Virus record (IMG/VR): IMGVR_UViG_3300020580_000049
Location: 1-26,478 of that record
Reading direction: 5' to 3' (one strand)
Source: a virus
Length of the DNA: 26,478 bases
Part shown: positions 22,147 to 26,478 of the stretch, in pieces
Numbering within the stretch: position 1 is the first letter of the stretch
How the letters are laid out: each line of letters starts with the position of its first letter
Notes under the pieces: model-generated
Databases searched by the model: none
What the model was told of the DNA's origin: nothing
What the model saw: the letters and a program-made list of their open reading frames with translations, nothing else
Position numbers and translations under genes: made by a program

Positions 22147-25100
22147 ATGCGCCGCCGTGATCTATTAAAGATTAGTCCGGGGTTGCTGGTCCCGAAGATC
22201 GCTTTGGCGCGGCCTAAACATGGCGGCGGCGGTGCGGGGGCTCCTCCACCAACGCAGACTATTACAGCCGTTACGTTATCGAGTAATACCGTTGTGGGTG
22301 GCGCCGGATCAGCCAATACGGTAATTGGGACCGCAACCGTTGTGCTCTCACCATCGAGCCCAAGTGCAAGTGGTATTGTTTGGAGCCTAGCGGGAACTGA
22401 TGCAAGCCATTTTGTAATCAATTCATCGACGGGCGTTTATAGCGTAAGTGGCTCTGATATTACGCCAGGGGTTTATAATGATGTGGAATTTGTGCCGACA
22501 AATGTGGCTTACACAGGATCAGGAACACATTTTACAAAAACTATAACAGCAACTGCTGTTGCGACGCCAGTAGCTATAACATTCAATCCAGCATCGCCAG
22601 CTACGGTTTATGACACAGCGTTGTCCGGCGCGACAGTGAATATGCCTACTGTCACGATGTCAGATTCATCCACATTCACCGGAACGTGGGGGATACCGAC
22701 AAATCCGGGCGGATTGCTGGTATTTTCTGGAAGTAATCTTAACCTAACACGAAATCTATCGCCCGCTGATATTGGCACGCCGCTTTTTACTATTAGTGCC
22801 CTAGAACACTCGACCACGATTACAAATAATCTGACACTGAACATCACGGCGCCACCTGCAGGTGTTAATTTTATTACGTCGGTCACTGCCAGCACGAGTA
22901 TGAACACGTATGGGTTCCCACTCGGGTTTGCGTTCACAGTTGGCAGCTCACCCATTACCGTCTCTGCTCTTGGTCGCTATAAGGTCAATTCGGGCGATAA
23001 CCAAACACATTCATTATATCTGCTAGATCCTACAATTGTAGATCCAGGTGGGAAATATCGCGTTGTGGCCGGCGGTTCAGCATCGGTCAATATCGGCAGT
23101 GCAACAGTCAATACGTTCACATATGGCAGCGTAGTGAGTCCAACTACGCTCCTCACGGGACATCAATATATTCTGATCAGTACTGAAACTAATGGCGGCG
23201 ATCATTGGTTCGATCAAGGATGCGCTGTTACATCAACGGCTGATGCAGTGGTAAATTATCCCGTCTTCGTAAACGGCCCTGCGTTTAATCAGAACGTAAC
23301 GCCGAATGGTGGCGGGAATCATGCCTACGTGCCGCTTGATTTTATCTATTCGGTTGGCGCCACGGCGGTTGCTACAATACAGGGTGGCCCTGGCTCGGTG
23401 GCCGGGCCAATAGTTAACAATGCGCAGGCGCTATTCTATCCGACATTAACCTCCGGCGGGATCGGCACTGTAATCAGCGGATCAGCCGTTATTATGAACG
23501 CGACTTGGGTCAATGGAGGGCCTGAGCTGTCTTTCCCCGGCGTATCCGTCACTGGACAGTGGATGCGAGATAACGAGATCCCGATAAGTCCCGCCATTAC
23601 ATCGACTGGGGCGATAATCTCTGGTGGACATTTCAACGGACAACCAGGTTGGTTTACTTATACTTTAGATACAACTACGATTCCAGATGGGGCTCATACG
23701 GTTTACTGTCGGATTATTGATAGCGGGACCAGTCCTGCTCTTTCGTGCTATCAATGGGGATCGTGGGGGAAACCCTTTATTGTATCGAATGGGAGCCTTA
23801 ATATTGGCAATCAGACCATTTGGACATCGCAGTATTCAATAGGGCCGCGCTCACAGGTGCCAAAGCCTGATAGTGTCGCTTATAATAGCATTCCCAATCC
23901 AGTGAATGCTACGTATCCATATCCCTATGCGGTTTCGGCGACAGCTACGGCTCGGGGCGGCGATCTGACGCGGTTTAGAGATGTAACGACAATTTGCGCC
24001 GAGGCCATTAATGCCCCAAGAGGCGGGGAATATCTTGGGCCGCCACAGTTTTGCACGACGCTACCAAGTAGCGGCAGCGGCGGAGTGTTTGTTGGGCATC
24101 AAGATCCGCTAGTTGACGCTGGAAGTAATGCGGGCGCGTATCCCTATGTAATTCGGCAGAATTATCCAGATGGCACGAGACTAAATAATCAAACGGCGAA
24201 TATTAGTACTTTCGTTGAGGCGCCAACGTGGTTGACTGGTGCTGGCGCGTGGCTCGGGTGCAGTGTTGAGGGTCGATTTTTCATCACCGACCAGTTTGGT
24301 AATACGACTACTCTAGCGGGATATACGCGCGATCGCACAGTATTAACGGTAGATCCAACTAATAGCACCGATAGTGAGTCCGATCTTACGCGGGTTTTAA
24401 TTGGCACGTTTCCAACGGACGTTGATCTTGGCGGCGCGACTGATCTGGTTGTTGATCCGCGAAATGATCATATTGTTTATGTGCTATGTCAGAATGCTGC
24501 CAATTGGCTTGCTAAGATCACGCTGACGGGGACTAGTCTGGCGGGCGGTGTGACAGCGGCAGTAACTGTTTATGCTGGCTTGCCGGGAGCGCCCGATGCA
24601 TATGTCGAGGCGCCCGGAACAGGCGCGACGAACGCACGGTTTTCTCAACCCATTAGCTTAGTAATCGTTGGCACAGTAAGCAATACGGCGGCGCCTAACG
24701 GCGATCCGGTCGGTACGATCTACATTGCGGATCAGGGCAGCGCTGATCCGGCGCTCCCAAATAATAGTGCCATCCGCCGAATATCAGCTAACGGTTTAAC
24801 TGTTGATACGCTATATGGCGGTACTGTAGGCCCAACGCTGCCAACTGGAGCGCAAGTCAACGATTATACGGTAATCACCATTACGTCGATGAGTTGGAGC
24901 GCGACGGGCGGCGGGACGGGGACTATCGTATCAGCTACGCCGATAACCTATGTTTCCGCGATTGGGTGTTCCGTAGCTTTTCTAGGTGTGGTGAATTCAG
25001 GATCGGCTCCCGTAAACTCTAGCGATGGCGGACCAGCGGGATCGCCAAAGTTTTATGTAAATGGGTTTACTAATAATACCCATTTTACTATTGCTATGCC

Positions 25101-26430
25101 GGGGACTTCTGGTGTTGACTTCAATCCGGGGCTCTTTGGCGGGACCATTCAAATCTTTAGCTATGCTTCTGATAAGTACAGTCCGCCCGGCACCGTATCG
25201 CTAACCGGGCCAGCCGGCTGGACTGCTTTCCCCGGTTTTATTCGATGGAGTTCAGCACAGCATTTAGTTTTGTCAGAGTTTTGGACAGATAATGTACGGG
25301 ACATCAATCTGGCGGCGAATACAATCAGGCGTATAGGAACGTTTGATAATCGCATTCAGGCGTTAGATCCGGCGCCGGGTAGCTGGCTGGGGATGGACTG
25401 TGATTATGCTGGAGTGCTTGGCCCAGTTGATGATATTATCTTAGCTAAGTTCCAATCCAACGCGAGCGCCGCTCATTACGTCTGGCGCGTAGGGTTTGAT
25501 AGTACTGGTTTCAATGGCGGAAGTGCCTATACTCAAGGGAGCTTCAGTGACTTTGGCTCCTTTCCAACTATTGGCCAATCATCGACACTTTTAGCGGGAG
25601 CGGGACATTACCCCTGGGCATGGTCATTCTCGCGCACACAAGGCCGCGCAATCTCGACCGGTACAGCAAATGCGGCGCCCGCATTTCACCGCATTATGGA
25701 ACCTGGCGATGTAGTAGTTAATATCGGCACCAGTCAGAACATTGATTTCGCGAAATGGACGAATGGTAATAATATATGGAATCAGGGCACCGTAACGGCG
25801 TTTCCCTGGACTGCGCGACCGGCGTTTAGCGCACTTTGGGGTTTTTGGGGTGACGGGCAAATCCTGGGACACACTTGGGATGACTTAATGCACAACACGG
25901 CATTAGGAAGCTTTGCGTCAAGCTCCCCAGGCGACGCAGGCGATATTGCACTTGCGAATTATATCCGCGCCGGCATGGGCGGATCAGTTCCGCGCCCTGA
26001 GATCACCGGCAATGATATGCGGGATCTGATTTATTTTATTAGGCGAAATACTCTGCTTGGTAGTGGATTAGTTGGTGGGCCGGCTTTGGTTGTTCCGGGT
26101 GCGGATGATGCTAACGTTACGCCGCCGTTGATCCTGACGTTAAGCGCGGTGCATAATGCGCCCGTAGGCGGGTTTGAATCCCTCACCGTAACGTGGACAA
26201 CTGATACCTCTTGTATCGGATGCGCAATGGCAGGAACAAGCTCGCAGCTTGGTCAGCCGTGGCCGACAAATATTCCCTCAGAGATTGAAAGTAGCTACGG
26301 CACGAGCCATAGTGTTACCATTGCGGCGCCTAATGGTATCAAGCTGGGCGCGTCGCCGATATATTACCGCGTGATTGCTAAGGACATGGCAGGAAATTGT
26401 GTCTATTCAAACACCCTATCGGTGGCATGA
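22147..26430 (+). CDS. Giant Tat-signal surface/fibre protein with beta-propeller-like region
   Basis: The 1427-residue protein begins MRRRDLLKISPGLLVPKIALA, a close match to the Tat consensus (R-R-x-L-L-K), with possible cleavage after ALA (residue 21). A Gly-rich linker is followed by a cadherin/Ig-like domain (about 38-140: VWSLAGTDASHFVINSSTGVYS) and another beta domain. Residues about 241-402 repeat the single domain of the preceding protein. The middle is Ig-like. Residues about 760-1065 resemble NHL or SMP-type beta-propeller blades (ATDLVVDPRNDHIVYVL; GTIYIADQGS; NSAIRRIS). The C-terminal 100 residues look fibronectin-like (TLSAVHNAP, LTVTWTTDTS, YYRVIAKD). I count 12 cysteines. Codons are GC-richer than the left of the window. 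Perhaps a large receptor-binding fibre or an adhesin-type surface protein; no enzymatic motif was seen. Confidence 0.72.
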   Translation: MRRRDLLKISPGLLVPKIALARPKHGGGGAGAPPPTQTITAVTLSSNTVVGGAGSANTVIGTATVVLSPSSPSASGIVWSLAGTDASHFVINSSTGVYSVSGSDITPGVYNDVEFVPTNVAYTGSGTHFTKTITATAVATPVAITFNPASPATVYDTALSGATVNMPTVTMSDSSTFTGTWGIPTNPGGLLVFSGSNLNLTRNLSPADIGTPLFTISALEHSTTITNNLTLNITAPPAGVNFITSVTASTSMNTYGFPLGFAFTVGSSPITVSALGRYKVNSGDNQTHSLYLLDPTIVDPGGKYRVVAGGSASVNIGSATVNTFTYGSVVSPTTLLTGHQYILISTETNGGDHWFDQGCAVTSTADAVVNYPVFVNGPAFNQNVTPNGGGNHAYVPLDFIYSVGATAVATIQGGPGSVAGPIVNNAQALFYPTLTSGGIGTVISGSAVIMNATWVNGGPELSFPGVSVTGQWMRDNEIPISPAITSTGAIISGGHFNGQPGWFTYTLDTTTIPDGAHTVYCRIIDSGTSPALSCYQWGSWGKPFIVSNGSLNIGNQTIWTSQYSIGPRSQVPKPDSVAYNSIPNPVNATYPYPYAVSATATARGGDLTRFRDVTTICAEAINAPRGGEYLGPPQFCTTLPSSGSGGVFVGHQDPLVDAGSNAGAYPYVIRQNYPDGTRLNNQTANISTFVEAPTWLTGAGAWLGCSVEGRFFITDQFGNTTTLAGYTRDRTVLTVDPTNSTDSESDLTRVLIGTFPTDVDLGGATDLVVDPRNDHIVYVLCQNAANWLAKITLTGTSLAGGVTAAVTVYAGLPGAPDAYVEAPGTGATNARFSQPISLVIVGTVSNTAAPNGDPVGTIYIADQGSADPALPNNSAIRRISANGLTVDTLYGGTVGPTLPTGAQVNDYTVITITSMSWSATGGGTGTIVSATPITYVSAIGCSVAFLGVVNSGSAPVNSSDGGPAGSPKFYVNGFTNNTHFTIAMPGTSGVDFNPGLFGGTIQIFSYASDKYSPPGTVSLTGPAGWTAFPGFIRWSSAQHLVLSEFWTDNVRDINLAANTIRRIGTFDNRIQALDPAPGSWLGMDCDYAGVLGPVDDIILAKFQSNASAAHYVWRVGFDSTGFNGGSAYTQGSFSDFGSFPTIGQSSTLLAGAGHYPWAWSFSRTQGRAISTGTANAAPAFHRIMEPGDVVVNIGTSQNIDFAKWTNGNNIWNQGTVTAFPWTARPAFSALWGFWGDGQILGHTWDDLMHNTALGSFASSSPGDAGDIALANYIRAGMGGSVPRPEITGNDMRDLIYFIRRNTLLGSGLVGGPALVVPGADDANVTPPLILTLSAVHNAPVGGFESLTVTWTTDTSCIGCAMAGTSSQLGQPWPTNIPSEIESSYGTSHSVTIAAPNGIKLGASPIYYRVIAKDMAGNCVYSNTLSVA
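22867..23352 (+). repeat. Beta domain, second member of the pair
   Basis: Encodes residues 241-402 of the giant protein. NFITSVT, SALGRYKVN, QTHSLYLLD and GHQYILISTETNGGDHWFDQ match the smaller upstream protein segment by segment. The two copies are diverged, so the duplication is not recent. Confidence 0.7.
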
Positions 26431-26440
26431 AGAGAGGTCA

Positions 26441-26478
26441 GTGAACAATGCGCAGGATGAGTACCAGAAGCTAGAAGA
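26441..26478 (+). CDS. Possible start of a further gene, cut by the window edge
   Basis: GTG at 26441 opens a frame that stays open to the end (translation V-N-N-A-Q-D-E-Y-Q-K-L-E). An AGAGG stretch (26433-26437) sits 3 nt upstream, closer than ideal. The ATGs at 26427 and 26448 give frames that stop after only a few codons. The fragment is too short for any functional call. Confidence 0.35.
   Translation, partial: MNNAQDEYQKLE

Noticed and set aside
1-26478. tRNA genes, CRISPR arrays, insertion sequences, attachment sites
   Set aside because: Intergenic gaps are at most a few tens of bases and I found no cloverleaf, regular spacer array, transposase or flanking duplication.

Overview
The window is a densely packed, entirely plus-strand stretch of a tailed-phage genome, or possibly a prophage. 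Gene order and protein content resemble the virion block of P22-like podoviruses: coat protein (open at the left edge), two tandem tail-adaptor (gp4-like) proteins, a gp10-like packaged-DNA stabilization protein, small tail proteins, three putative DNA-ejection proteins (the last carrying a lysozyme-like domain), then very large fibre-type proteins. Gaps between genes are at most a few tens of bases, and many starts overlap the preceding stop (ATGA, TAATG or 14-nt overlaps). I saw no tRNA, CRISPR array, insertion sequence, integrase, terminase, portal or replication gene, and no convincing terminator. Base composition is AT-rich on the left and middle and rises to near 50% GC after about 20.4 kb. 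Host assignment is uncertain. The Sec and Tat signal peptides and the TPR/glycosyltransferase-like protein suggest a Gram-negative, possibly alphaproteobacterial, environmental host; this is inference.

Layout. (1) 1-1.4 kb: coat protein and two small virion-associated proteins. (2) 1.4-3.5 kb: an inserted TPR/glycosyltransferase-like gene overlapping a FkbM-type methyltransferase gene, plausibly a glycan-decoration pair. (3) 3.45-8.6 kb: a repeat protein with YP-x-W motifs, two gp4-like adaptors, gp10-like protein, a short coiled-coil protein, a beta-rich small protein and a cupin. (4) 8.6-14.7 kb: three large ejection-type proteins, the third joining a lysozyme-like domain to a ParB-like DHDGRHRA domain. 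(5) 14.7-17.2 kb: a translationally coupled cassette of a HELTE-motif putative metalloprotein, an Asp/Glu racemase-family enzyme with both catalytic cysteines, and an ATP-grasp protein resembling phosphoribosylamine-glycine ligase. (6) 17.2-26.4 kb: six consecutive fibre-like or small proteins that all begin with an export signal, four Sec-type and then two Tat-type. A further gene may start at the right edge.

Two things stand out. The first is the racemase plus ATP-grasp pair inside a morphogenesis operon, which could make and ligate a D-amino acid. The second is the run of six export signals on genes whose mature parts look like phage fibre modules, together with many cysteines in those proteins and almost none in the ejection proteins. 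Together these raise the possibility that the phage dedicates about 12 kb to modifying or decorating the envelope of the infected cell, or assembles part of its fibre apparatus outside the cytoplasm. This is a hypothesis; the sequence shows only the domains, motifs and gene order.
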